64,000 nucleotides of DNA, from the NCBI GenBank assembly GCA_022828085.1, contig JAJEIY010000002.1, forward strand, positions 62,001 through 126,000. Direction: 5' to 3'. Below, in pieces: positions 16,910 to 24,912 of the stretch (positions are counted from its first letter, which is position 1; every line of letters starts with the position of its first letter). The notes beneath the pieces are model-generated. The model saw only the letters and a program-made list of their open reading frames with translations. It was not told the origin of the DNA and ran no database searches. Source of the DNA: Acidobacteriota bacterium (lineage in GTDB: Bacteria; Acidobacteriota; Vicinamibacteria; Marinacidobacterales; Marinacidobacteraceae). The translations under genes and the position numbers were made by a program.

Positions 16910-18109
16910 TTGGATTCCGACGCGGACGGCGGCTCCGGCGTCTTCCGCGAACTGGCGGCCGGCGACCGCCGCGCGCTGGGCCGCGCCATCACCCTCGTCG
17001 AAGGCGGAACCGCGGGAGCCCGCGAGGCCGCACTGGCGCTCGACTGGCCGCCGCGAGCCCGGGTGATCGCCCTGACCGGTCCGCCGGGGGTGGGAAAGAG
17101 CGAGTTGGTGAACCGGCTGGCGGCGTCCCTTGCCGAAGCGGGCCTTCGGGTCGCCGTGCTGGCCGTGGACCCTTCGAGCCCCAGGACGGGAGGCGCCCTG
17201 CTCGGCGACCGGGTGCGGTTCACCGGAGACTCGGGGGCGGTCTTCTTCCGGAGCATGGCGGCCCGCGGCGGGGACGCCGGTCTGGCCCCCGAGGTTCCCG
17301 CGGTGCTGAGGCTGCTGGCGGCCGGCGGCGCGGAGCGCATCCTGCTCGAAACCGCCGGCGTGGGGCAGGGGGACGACGCGGCCCCGCGCCTCGCCGATCT
17401 CGGCATCGCGGTCACCGCGGTCGGTCTTGGCGATGCGGTGCAGGCCGCCAAGGCGGGACTCTTCGAGGTTGCCGACTTCGTGGTCGTGAACCAGGCGGAC
17501 CGGCCCGGAGCGGAGGCCATGGCCGCTTCCTTCCGGGCCCTCCGATCGGGTCCCGTGTTTGTGACCTCGGCGCTCGAGGGCACGGGCGTGGAGGACCTGA
17601 GGACGGCGGCGGAAGGCGAACTCGAGGCGCGTCCCCCGCTCGATCGTTCGAGAGTGCCGGAAGGGGACGCGTCGAAGACGGAAACCCCGGGCCCGGCGAT
17701 CCGGCTGCACCACGTCGGCATCGCGGTGAAGGACGGGAGCGGGGCGGCCGAACTCTGGCGAGCCCTGCTGGGGCTGCGCGAAACGGGCCGCTACCGCGTG
17801 GACGAGTTCGGAGTCCTGGCGCTGTTCCTGGCCCCGGAAGGTGAGCGGGCGCCGGCCGGGGGCCTCCTCGAACTGCTCGAACCGACAACCGCGGAGAGTC
17901 CGGTCTCCCGTTACCTGGATCGCCGCGGCGAAGGGCTCCATCACGTCTGTTTCGAAGTCGAGGACATCCACCAGACGCTGGCGGCGCTCGCCGCGCGCGG
18001 CGTGCGCCTGGTGGACCGCGAGCCGCGCCGGGGAGCGGGCGGCCACCTGGTCGCCTTCATCCACCCGGCGAGCGCCGGTGGGGTATTGCTCGAGCTGAAA
18101 CAGGCGTAG
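16910..18109 (+). CDS. MeaB-type GTPase fused to methylmalonyl-CoA epimerase
   Basis: 399 residues in two parts. Residues 1-245 form a G3E-family MeaB/ArgK GTPase, the chaperone that protects and loads methylmalonyl-CoA mutase: GPPGVGKS (57-64), VDPSSPRTGGALLGDRVRF (87-104 region) and ETAGVGQ (147-153). The guanine-specificity motif reads NQAD (194-197) instead of NKxD. Residues 264-399 form a glyoxalase-fold methylmalonyl-CoA epimerase: RLHHVGIAV, ELLEPTTAESPVSRYLDRRG, EGLHHVCFEVEDI and FIHPASAGGVLLELKQ, with the expected His and Glu metal ligands. The GTPase part is shorter than free-standing MeaB (about 310-330 residues). The TTG at 16910 follows a G-rich site; TTG 16889 is an alternative. 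No mutase gene is in the window. Confidence 0.85.
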   Translation: MDSDADGGSGVFRELAAGDRRALGRAITLVEGGTAGAREAALALDWPPRARVIALTGPPGVGKSELVNRLAASLAEAGLRVAVLAVDPSSPRTGGALLGDRVRFTGDSGAVFFRSMAARGGDAGLAPEVPAVLRLLAAGGAERILLETAGVGQGDDAAPRLADLGIAVTAVGLGDAVQAAKAGLFEVADFVVVNQADRPGAEAMAASFRALRSGPVFVTSALEGTGVEDLRTAAEGELEARPPLDRSRVPEGDASKTETPGPAIRLHHVGIAVKDGSGAAELWRALLGLRETGRYRVDEFGVLALFLAPEGERAPAGGLLELLEPTTAESPVSRYLDRRGEGLHHVCFEVEDIHQTLAALAARGVRLVDREPRRGAGGHLVAFIHPASAGGVLLELKQA

Positions 18110-18122
18110 GGACGGCACCGGA

Positions 18123-18128
18123 TACTCT
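18123..18128 (+). promoter_or_regulatory. -10-like box before the membrane protein gene
   Basis: TACTCT ends 11 bases before the ATG at 18140, in a short AT-richer gap. It fits the recurrent TANNNT spacing seen in this window. Confidence 0.3.
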
Positions 18129-18139
18129 CCGTAATCCGC

Positions 18140-18877
18140 ATGAAACCCGCTCTTTCCTTCCGGCGCGACCGGCTGATGCTCGTGGGCGGCGTCCCCGTCG
18201 CCTATGCGCTCGGACTCTGGGTGGGGTCGATGGGCCTCGGAGCCGCCCGCTGGCTACTGCCGCTGCTGCTCGCGGCTCCGGCGATACACGGGCTCTGGCG
18301 GTATCTGGGGGAGGGGCGCCGTGCGGAGGCCGTGCGGCTGATGCTCGGCTGGGCCGCCGCGCTGGCCGTCTTCGGACCGATCGCGATGGCCATGGCGCCG
18401 GCTGCCGCCGAGGCCGCGGTGTTCCGGGGCGCCGGCTACAGCGAGGAGATGCTGGCCTGGCTGGCCACCGGAGAGGGCGCCGAGGGGGACCTCCGGCTCT
18501 TTCTGCCGATCCATTTGCAGCGGCTGGCCATCTTCGTGCCGCTCTCCCTGGTGAGCGGGGGCGCGCTCGGACTCCTGATGGGCGCGGTGATGCTGAACTT
18601 CATGGACTTCTTCGTGGCTTCGTACGCCTTGGCGGCGAGCGGAGTCCCGTCGGCCCTCGCCTGGTTCCCCTGGGCCCTCTGCCGGGTGGCCGCGTTCGTG
18701 ATCCTCGGCGTCGTCTGCGCCGAACCCCTGGTCCGGCGGCTCGGCAAGACCGCTGCCCCGCTCGAACCGGGACGGCGCCGGCTGCTCTATGTGGCGGGCG
18801 GACTCCTGGTCGCCGACGTAGCGCTCAAGGCCACCCTCGCCCCCATGTGGGGACGCTTCCTGGCAGGCTTTCTCTAG
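18140..18877 (+). CDS. Integral membrane protein of unknown function
   Basis: 245 residues with about six hydrophobic helices (near 14-30, 38-50, 70-90, 128-150, 155-190 and 215-235) and a soluble loop near residues 95-125 (GAGYSEEMLAWLATGEGAEG). I do not recognise the family. Codon use is like that of the neighbours and the ATG is preceded by TACTCT and TAATCC rather than a clear ribosome site. It lies 30 bases after the MeaB-epimerase gene on the same strand. The frame is long and the helices are regular, so it is a real gene, but nothing seen fixes its role. Confidence 0.7.
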   Translation: MKPALSFRRDRLMLVGGVPVAYALGLWVGSMGLGAARWLLPLLLAAPAIHGLWRYLGEGRRAEAVRLMLGWAAALAVFGPIAMAMAPAAAEAAVFRGAGYSEEMLAWLATGEGAEGDLRLFLPIHLQRLAIFVPLSLVSGGALGLLMGAVMLNFMDFFVASYALAASGVPSALAWFPWALCRVAAFVILGVVCAEPLVRRLGKTAAPLEPGRRRLLYVAGGLLVADVALKATLAPMWGRFLAGFL

Positions 18878-19047
18878 GAGCGCCGGTGTTCACACCGGCA
18901 TCGTCCCCCGGCGGGGGACGAAACTCCCGTCGTGATTTGGCCGTACGGCGCGCCGCTACACGGAATGGCGTGGCGCTACGCGGCCGACCGACCACGAGAG
19001 TTTCGCTCCGCGGTGCGGAGCGATGCCGGTCTGAAGACCGGCGCTCC
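18877..19047 (+). repeat. REPIN-like inverted pair, family A
   Basis: Forward element 18877-18926 has two hairpins: CCGGTGT/ACACCGG and GTCCCCC/GGGGGAC, starting GGAGCGCC and ending GAAACTC. The inverse element 18998-19047 starts GAGTTTCGC and ends GGCGCTCC, with CCGGTCT/AGACCGG. A 71-base spacer separates them. The ends match another inverted pair at 34299-34515 and single copies at 50390-50431 and 63408-63457. Confidence 0.75.
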
Positions 19048-19052
19048 GGTGG

Positions 19053-19362
19053 TGGGCGATGCGGCTTGGAACGCCGGCCTCCGGCCGGCACAGCCCGCCG
19101 CAGGCGGGCGGACGGCACACAGTGATCGAGTGGGAAGGGTGTGCGGCAGCGGCACCGGGTTTTCGACCGGCCCGGATGACGCTGGGAAGCGTCACATCAG
19201 GCGGTGGTGGCGGATGCGGCTTGGAACGCCGGCCTCCGGCCGGCACAGCCCGCCGCAGGCGGGCGGACGGCACACAGTGATCGAGTGGGAAGGGTGTGCG
19301 GCAGCGGCACCGGGTTTTCGACCGGCCCGGTTGACGCTGGGAAGCGTCACATCGGGCGGTGG
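19053..19362 (+). repeat. 155-bp direct tandem repeat abutting tRNA-Val
   Basis: Two nearly identical 155-base units (19053-19207 and 19208-19362) differ at only a few positions. Each contains a family B double hairpin (CGGCTTGGAACGCCGG...) and ends in GGCGGTGGTGG. The repeated boundary resembles the 3' end of the adjacent tRNA-Val: GGTGGGCGATGC occurs at 19052 and again at the tRNA, and in a slightly altered form at 19206. No gene is supported in 18878-19359. Confidence 0.85.
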
Positions 19363-19434
19363 TGGGCGATGCAGGATTTGAACCTGCGACTTCTACCGTG
19401 TGAAGGTAGCACTCTCCCGCTGAGTTAATCGCCC
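19360..19434 (-). tRNA. tRNA-Val (anticodon CAC)
   Basis: On the minus strand the cloverleaf is complete: acceptor GGGCGAT/ATCGCCC, D-stem ACTC/GAGT, anticodon stem CTACC/GGTAG with loop TTCACAC (anticodon CAC, reads GTG), T-stem GCAGG/CCTGC with loop TTCAAAT. Discriminator A and an encoded CCA follow, to base 19360. Total 75 nt. Confidence 0.95.
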
Positions 19435-19626
19435 GTTCCCGGGTTGCAAGGGGGCCGGCGATCTGACGCCCCGCCCCACCTGCGGAAGGCAGGGACGCTA
19501 GCAATCCGCCTGTTTCCCGTCAACCTGCCGGGGGGGTGAGAGCGCGGACGAGCGTGCCGCCAGGGCATTGTGGAGTCACGACGTGCGCGGCGCGGCGCGC
19601 GGCGGGCGCCGTCCAGGGGTGTCGCC

Positions 19627-21042
19627 CTAGAAGGATTCCACCTTCATCATGTTCGTGGCGCCGCTGAGCTGGTGGGTCCCGCAGACGACCACCACGCGGT
19701 CGCCGGAGGCGACGAAGCGTTCGGAGCGGAGTTGGTCGAGCGCGCGGCTGAGCATCTGGTCGGTGTTCCGGAAACGCCGATTGCGCATGGGACGGACTCC
19801 CCAGCGGAGCGCCAGCCGCCGATACACGCGGTCCGACGTGGTGAAACCGAAAATCCCGCAGCGAGGCCGCATGCGGCTCACCTGCCGGACGGTGGCCCCG
19901 GAGTCGGTAAAGGCGACGATATAGGCGGCGTCGATGGTCGCGGCCGCCTCGCGGGCCGCGGCGGCGATCGCATGCTCGATCCGGCTGCGGTCGATCAGGG
20001 CCTGGTAGTGCGGCAGTTCGCCGAAATCCGCGTGCTGTTCGGTATAGGTGGCCAGGCGGTCGAGCGTCCGCACCGCCTCGATGGGGTATTCGCCCACCGA
20101 CGTCTCCCCGGAGAGCATCACGGCGTCGCTGCCGTCGAGGATCGCGTTCGCGACGTCCGAAGCCTCGGCCCGGGTCGGCATCGGATGGGAGATCATCGAG
20201 TCCAGCATCTGGGTCGCGGTGATGGCGATCTTCCCCCGGGAATTCGCCTGGCGGATCACCCACTTCTGGACGATGGGAACACGCTCGGACGAGGTCTCCA
20301 CGCCGAGATCGCCCCGGGCGACCATCACTCCGTCGGACACATGGAGGATCTCCTCCAGGTTCTCGAGCGCCTCCGGCCGCTCGATCTTCGCGATGATGGG
20401 GATGTCTTCGCGATCCAGCCGCGCGAGCAGCCCCCTGACCGTCTCGACATCCCGCGCCCGCTGGACGAAGGACACCGCGAGGTAGTCCACCCCGGCGTCC
20501 ACCGCGGCCTGCAGGTCGGTCCGGTCCTTCACCGTGAGCGAAGGTCCGGACAGCGGCACGCCGGGCAGGTTGATGCCCTTCCGCGACAGGAGGACGCCCC
20601 CGATCACGACTTCGGTCTGCACGTCGCGGTCCGCGCTCTTGAGAACCCGCAGCTTCAGCAGCCCATCGTCGATGAGGATGAAGTCCCCCGGACGCACGTC
20701 CCGGGCGAGCTGGGGATACGTCGTCGAAACGGCGTCCGCGTTCCCGGCGATATTCCGGGAGGTGAGCACGAACGGGGCTCCCGGTTTCAGTTCGACGCCT
20801 TCGGGCGGCACCTCGCCGATCCGCATCTTCGGTCCCGCCAGATCGGCGAGCGTGGCGACAGCGCGGCCCGCCTTGCGAGCCGCGCGGCGCACGGCGCGGA
20901 CCCGGCTCTGCAGGCTCGCGGCGGTCTCGTGGGCGCAATTCAGCCGGGCCGCGTCCATCCCCGCGTCGACGAGCGCCTCGATGGTCCTGGAGGGGCGCGT
21001 CGCGGGACCCAGCGTGGCGATGATCTTGGTTCGGCGAAACAT
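19627..21042 (-). CDS. pyk: Pyruvate kinase
   Basis: 471 residues, full length for bacterial pyruvate kinase, which converts phosphoenolpyruvate and ADP to pyruvate and ATP. Motifs: RRTKIIATLGPAT at the N-terminus, LADLAGPKMRIGE, the signature IIAKIERPEALENL with the catalytic lysine, GVMVARGDLGVE, ITATQMLDSMI and DAVMLSGETSVGEYPIEAV. The usual RxNxSHG segment reads RLNCAHE, an odd substitution in the substrate loop. The C-terminal domain is present. It follows the glycosyltransferase gene by four bases on the same strand. About 190 bases between its stop and tRNA-Val hold no recognisable feature. Confidence 0.95.
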   Translation of the reverse strand: MFRRTKIIATLGPATRPSRTIEALVDAGMDAARLNCAHETAASLQSRVRAVRRAARKAGRAVATLADLAGPKMRIGEVPPEGVELKPGAPFVLTSRNIAGNADAVSTTYPQLARDVRPGDFILIDDGLLKLRVLKSADRDVQTEVVIGGVLLSRKGINLPGVPLSGPSLTVKDRTDLQAAVDAGVDYLAVSFVQRARDVETVRGLLARLDREDIPIIAKIERPEALENLEEILHVSDGVMVARGDLGVETSSERVPIVQKWVIRQANSRGKIAITATQMLDSMISHPMPTRAEASDVANAILDGSDAVMLSGETSVGEYPIEAVRTLDRLATYTEQHADFGELPHYQALIDRSRIEHAIAAAAREAAATIDAAYIVAFTDSGATVRQVSRMRPRCGIFGFTTSDRVYRRLALRWGVRPMRNRRFRNTDQMLSRALDQLRSERFVASGDRVVVVCGTHQLSGATNMMKVESF

Positions 21043-21046
21043 TGCG

Positions 21047-21778
21047 CTAATGGGTCTGCGGTTCGGCCTCCGGTTCCCGGATGCGGGGGGGATCCGTGCT
21101 TCTGGGCCGCAGAACGGTCAGCAGGACCTTGAGGCCCGCGAGGAACAGGCCGGTGGGGGTGGTGTCCCGGCTGCCTCCTCCGGCTGGCCGGCGGCTCGAG
21201 ACGGGGACTTCAACCGACGTGATGCGCGCCCGGGCGGCGCTCACCTGCATCTCGGCGAGCCAGCCGTAGTCCGGGTCCGAAAGACCCAACTGCGACAGCG
21301 CCTGCCAGCGGATGGCCCGGAAGGGTCCGAGATCCGTGAAGCGATAGCCGTAGAGCAGCAGGATGAGCCGCGTCGCGATCCAGTGTCCGAAGCGGACCAG
21401 ACCCGGATAGGCCCCGGGATCCGGTTCCCCCCGGCTCCGCGAACCCACGACGAAGTCCACTCCCGGAGACAGGAGCGGTGACAGCACTGCGGGAAGTTCC
21501 TCGGCGTCGTCCGTGCCGTCACCGCGCAGGAATACGACGATGTCGGGAGGTTCGGGCGCGAGGTGGACCATCCCGGTGAGGCAGGCGCGCCCGTACCCCG
21601 GACGTCCTTCCTCGACCGCGGTGGCCCCGTAGCGCCGCACGGTGTCGGGGAGGTTGGCGCCGGGGCTGCCCACCACCACGATTTCCCGCAGGTGGCCGTG
21701 GGGAAGCGAGGCCAGGACCTGGGAAAGCTCGGGTCCGCCGTCGGGTGCGGGAATGATCGCCGCCGTTCGCACGTTCAA
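21047..21778 (-). CDS. Family 2 glycosyltransferase, polyprenyl-phosphate type
   Basis: 243 residues of the GT-A fold. The N-terminal AAIIPAPDGGPELSQVLASL is the nucleotide-sugar side, and FTDLGPFRAIRWQAL with DPDYGWLAEMQVSAA are typical of bacterial DPM1-like transferases. The usual acidic DxDGxxD motif reads RGDGTDD, so the first aspartate is replaced by arginine while the other acidic residues remain. No membrane helices of the GtrB type are obvious beyond one hydrophobic stretch. TTG 21778 was chosen because TATACT ends 11 bases upstream; GTG 21772 is an alternative. It is cotranscribed with pyk. Confidence 0.82.
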   Translation of the reverse strand: MNVRTAAIIPAPDGGPELSQVLASLPHGHLREIVVVGSPGANLPDTVRRYGATAVEEGRPGYGRACLTGMVHLAPEPPDIVVFLRGDGTDDAEELPAVLSPLLSPGVDFVVGSRSRGEPDPGAYPGLVRFGHWIATRLILLLYGYRFTDLGPFRAIRWQALSQLGLSDPDYGWLAEMQVSAARARITSVEVPVSSRRPAGGGSRDTTPTGLFLAGLKVLLTVLRPRSTDPPRIREPEAEPQTH

Positions 21779-21789
21779 GTTTGCCGGCG

Positions 21790-21795
21790 AGTATA
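21790..21795 (-). promoter_or_regulatory. -10-like box of the glycosyltransferase-pyk unit
   Basis: TATACT on the minus strand lies 11 bases before the TTG at 21778. The same AT-rich spot (GTATAC) may also serve the divergent gene at 21814. Confidence 0.4.
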
Positions 21796-21813
21796 CGGGT
21801 CGGTTCCCGTAGG

Positions 21814-23457
21814 ATGGACCGTGTGAGTGGCCTGCCGAACCGATCCCGAATGCTCCCGTTGGCCGGGACGATGCTCGCCTTCGCCTGCTCGACGGCGCCG
21901 CCGCCGGAGACCGGGGAGGGTGGGGCGGTCCTTTTCCGGGGCGGCCAGATCCTCGACGGGACCGGGAATCCCTGGTATCGGGGCGACGTGCTGGTCGTGG
22001 GCGACCGCATCGCCCGCGTCGGCGTCATTCCCGCCGCCGAGATCCCCGCGGACGCGCGGGAGGTGGACGCGTCCGGGCTCACCGTCATGCCCGGTTTCAT
22101 CGATCCGCACTCGCATGCCGGCCCCGGGCTCGCCACGCCCGGGCTCCGTGCCGGCGAACCGGTCATCCGGCAGGGGATCACGACCGCGATGGTGAATCCC
22201 GACGGGGGTGGCGACGTTGATCTGGCGGCGCAGCGCCGCCGCTTCGAGGAGGGAGGGATCGGGGTCCACGTTGCCCTGATGATCGGCCACGGGGCAGTCC
22301 GGCGTGAGGTGCTCGGGATGGAGGACCGTCCGCCGACCGGGGAGGAACTCGAGCGGATGGCCGGGCTGGTGCGCGCCGGGATGGATGCCGGCGCCTTCGG
22401 AATGACCGGAGGCCTCTACTACGCGCCCGGAAGTTACGCCGCCAACGACGAGGTCGTGCGCCTGGCGGCTGAAATCGCGCCGTTCGGCGCGTTCGTGAGT
22501 CACATTCGGGACGAGAGCGACTACAACATCGGCCTGGTCGCGGCGGTCGAGGAGGTCATCGAGGTGGCGGAGGCGCAGGGCATCCGCGGCGTGGTGACCC
22601 ATTTCAAGGCGCTCGGTCCTCCGGTGTGGGGCCTGAGCCGGGAGGCCACCGCCGCGATCGACGCCGCCCGCGCCCGGGGGGTCGAGGTGTTCGCGGACCA
22701 GTATCCCTACGAGGCATCCGGAACGAGCATCGTGGGGGCGCTGGTTCCGCGCTGGGCGCTCGCGGGGGAGACCATGCCGGGGATGCCGTCGCCCCTCCAG
22801 AACCGGCTGGCAAACCCCCGGGAGCGGTCGCGTCTCCGCGCCGACATGCTGGTGGCGCTCGAGCGGCGGGGCGGCGCCGAAACGCTGCTTCTGTCCCGCC
22901 ACCGGGCGGACACCTCGCTCGAAGGCCGCTATCTCAGCGATCTGGCGGAGGAGTGGGACCTCGAGCCCATCGACGCGGCGCTCCGCCTGCTCGACGCCGG
23001 CGGGGCCGGACTCGTGTCCTTCAACATGTCGGAGGAGGACATCGCCCACATCATGACGCGCGAATGGACGATGGCTTCCTCGGACGGCGGTCTGGTTCCG
23101 GCGGGGGAGGGGCGCCCGCACCCGCGCTTCTACGGTGCGTTTCCGAGGCGCATCGCCCGCTACGTGCGGGAACGGGAGGTGCTGACCCTGGCCGAGGCGG
23201 TCCGCGGAATGACAAGCCTGCCGGCGACGGTGTTCCGGATGCACGACCGCGGGCAGATCGCGCCCGGTCGTGTCGCCGACCTCCTCGTGGTGGACATCGA
23301 GGAGTTCGGCGACGCCGCCAGCTACGAGAACCCGCACGCCCTCGCCGAAGGGATGGTGCACGCGCTGGTGGCCGGAGTCTTCGCGATCGAGAATGGCGAC
23401 GCGACCGGAGCGCTCGCCGGCCAGGTGCTGACCCCGCACTGGATGGGCGGGGAATGA
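21814..23457 (+). CDS. D-aminoacylase-like amidohydrolase, lipoprotein
   Basis: 547 residues of the N-acyl-D-amino-acid deacylase branch of amidohydrolases. A lipoprotein signal with LAFAC lies near residue 30. Catalytic-domain marks are MPGFIDPHSHAG (HxH metal site), VTHFKALG, FVSHIRDESDYN and ASSDGGLV (late aspartate). The usual GNCG motif after GITT is replaced by NPDGGG, so the bridging cysteine of D-aminoacylases is absent and the metal site may differ. The ATG at 21814 is preferred; GTG 21823 and ATG 21850 are alternatives. It would release free amino acids or act on cyclic amides in the envelope. It is divergent from the glycosyltransferase. Confidence 0.82.
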   Translation: MDRVSGLPNRSRMLPLAGTMLAFACSTAPPPETGEGGAVLFRGGQILDGTGNPWYRGDVLVVGDRIARVGVIPAAEIPADAREVDASGLTVMPGFIDPHSHAGPGLATPGLRAGEPVIRQGITTAMVNPDGGGDVDLAAQRRRFEEGGIGVHVALMIGHGAVRREVLGMEDRPPTGEELERMAGLVRAGMDAGAFGMTGGLYYAPGSYAANDEVVRLAAEIAPFGAFVSHIRDESDYNIGLVAAVEEVIEVAEAQGIRGVVTHFKALGPPVWGLSREATAAIDAARARGVEVFADQYPYEASGTSIVGALVPRWALAGETMPGMPSPLQNRLANPRERSRLRADMLVALERRGGAETLLLSRHRADTSLEGRYLSDLAEEWDLEPIDAALRLLDAGGAGLVSFNMSEEDIAHIMTREWTMASSDGGLVPAGEGRPHPRFYGAFPRRIARYVREREVLTLAEAVRGMTSLPATVFRMHDRGQIAPGRVADLLVVDIEEFGDAASYENPHALAEGMVHALVAGVFAIENGDATGALAGQVLTPHWMGGE

Positions 23458-23523
23458 ACCGCGTTTCCGCTGGGCCGCCGCCGGGAGCCGCGTTACCGTT
23501 TCCGCCTCGGGAAGGAGAACCCC

Positions 23524-24906
23524 GTGAGTCCTGAATCCGCCATCGCCGGGACGATCCTCGAGACGGTCGGGGGTACGCCGCTCGTGGGGCTCCGGCGGAT
23601 CGGCCAGGGCCTTCCCGGCCGGATCGCGGTCAAGATGGAGTCCTTCAACCCGGGCGGCTCCGTCAAGGACCGGATCGCCATCACCATCGTCGAGGACGCC
23701 GAGCGCCGGGGTGATCTGAAACCCGGCGGGACGATCATCGAAGGGACCTCCGGAAACACCGGAATGGGTCTCGCACTGGTGGCCGCGGTGAAGGGCTATC
23801 GCTCCATCTTCGTGATGCCGGACAAGATGAGCGACGAGAAGATCCGGGCGCTGCGGGCGCTCGGCGCGGAGGTGGTGGTGACCCCGACCGCGGTGGAGCC
23901 CGAGGACCCCCGCAGCTACTACAGCGTGGCCAAGCGTCTCGTCGAGGAAACGGAGGGAGCCCTCTACGCGAACCAGTACCACAACCCGGTGAATCCGGAG
24001 ACGCACTACCGCACCACCGGTCCCGAACTCTGGGAACAGGTCGGGCCCGAGATCCACACGCTCGTGTGCGGGTTGGGGACCGGGGGCACCATCACCGGGA
24101 CCGGCCGTTATCTCAAGGAGCGGAATCCGGAGATCCGGGTCGTCGGCGCCGACCCGGTGGGCTCGCTCTACGACGAGTACTTCCGGACCGGGAAGATCGG
24201 CGAGGCGCGCAGCTACAAGGTGGAGGGGATCGGCGAGGACTTCATCCCGTCCACCATCGATTTCGCCGTGGTGGACGAGGTGATCCAGGTGGGCGACCGG
24301 GCTTCCTTCCTGATGACCCGGCGGCTCGCCCGCGAGGAGGGGCTCTTCGTGGGGGGCTCCGCCGGGACCGCGATGGTCGCGGCGCTGGAAGCGGCCTCAC
24401 GCGTACCTCAGGGCGCCCTCGTCGTGGTGCTCGCGCCCGATTCGGGCGCCCGCTATCTCTCCAAGATCTTCAGCGACGACTGGATGCGCCAGAACGGTTT
24501 CCTCGAATCGCCGCGCGAGGGCGCGACGGTCGGCGAGGTGCTCGCGGCGAAGGGTGGCCAGGAGATCGTGAGCGTTCCCCGGACCGCTGGTGTCCGCGAC
24601 GCCGTGGCGCTGATGCGGAAGCACGACGTCTCCCAGCTCCCGGTCCGGGACGAGAACGGCTTCATCGGGGTGGTCACCGAGGCCTCGCTGCTGGAGGGAC
24701 ACTTCTCCGGCGGGGTCGGCCGGAGCGATCCGATCAGCGCCTTCGTGAAGACCGACAAGATCGCCTCGCTGGACGCGGCGAGCCCTCTCGAAGAGCTGGC
24801 GCAGATCTTTGCGGGGGGCCGGATCACGGTGGTGACCGAAGGTGGGCGGGCCGTGGGGCTGCTCACCCCGATCGACCTGCTCGACTACCTGTCGCGCGAA
24901 AACTGA
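23524..24906 (+). CDS. cbs: Cystathionine beta-synthase
   Basis: 460 residues: a PLP-dependent type II synthase domain (about 1-330) followed by two CBS (Bateman) domains. The PLP lysine lies in NPGGSVKDR (Lys48); EGTSGNTGMGLALVA binds substrate and CGLGTGGTITGTGRYL binds the PLP phosphate. The Bateman region runs from ATVGEVLAAKGG to the end and may bind a regulatory nucleotide or S-adenosylmethionine. The enzyme joins serine (or O-acetylserine) and homocysteine to cystathionine. With the gamma-synthase/lyase at 40 kb it would give a complete transsulfuration route. GTG 23524 is preceded by GGAAGGAG. It is convergent with the ETF-QO gene, 6 bases apart. Confidence 0.92.
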   Translation: MSPESAIAGTILETVGGTPLVGLRRIGQGLPGRIAVKMESFNPGGSVKDRIAITIVEDAERRGDLKPGGTIIEGTSGNTGMGLALVAAVKGYRSIFVMPDKMSDEKIRALRALGAEVVVTPTAVEPEDPRSYYSVAKRLVEETEGALYANQYHNPVNPETHYRTTGPELWEQVGPEIHTLVCGLGTGGTITGTGRYLKERNPEIRVVGADPVGSLYDEYFRTGKIGEARSYKVEGIGEDFIPSTIDFAVVDEVIQVGDRASFLMTRRLAREEGLFVGGSAGTAMVAALEAASRVPQGALVVVLAPDSGARYLSKIFSDDWMRQNGFLESPREGATVGEVLAAKGGQEIVSVPRTAGVRDAVALMRKHDVSQLPVRDENGFIGVVTEASLLEGHFSGGVGRSDPISAFVKTDKIASLDAASPLEELAQIFAGGRITVVTEGGRAVGLLTPIDLLDYLSREN

Positions 24907-24912
24907 CGGACC

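Noticed and set aside
18878..19434. Integrated element or prophage at tRNA-Val
   Set aside because: No integrase, phage gene or island-sized insertion is seen next to the tRNA in this window; only the repeat boundaries suggest a past event.
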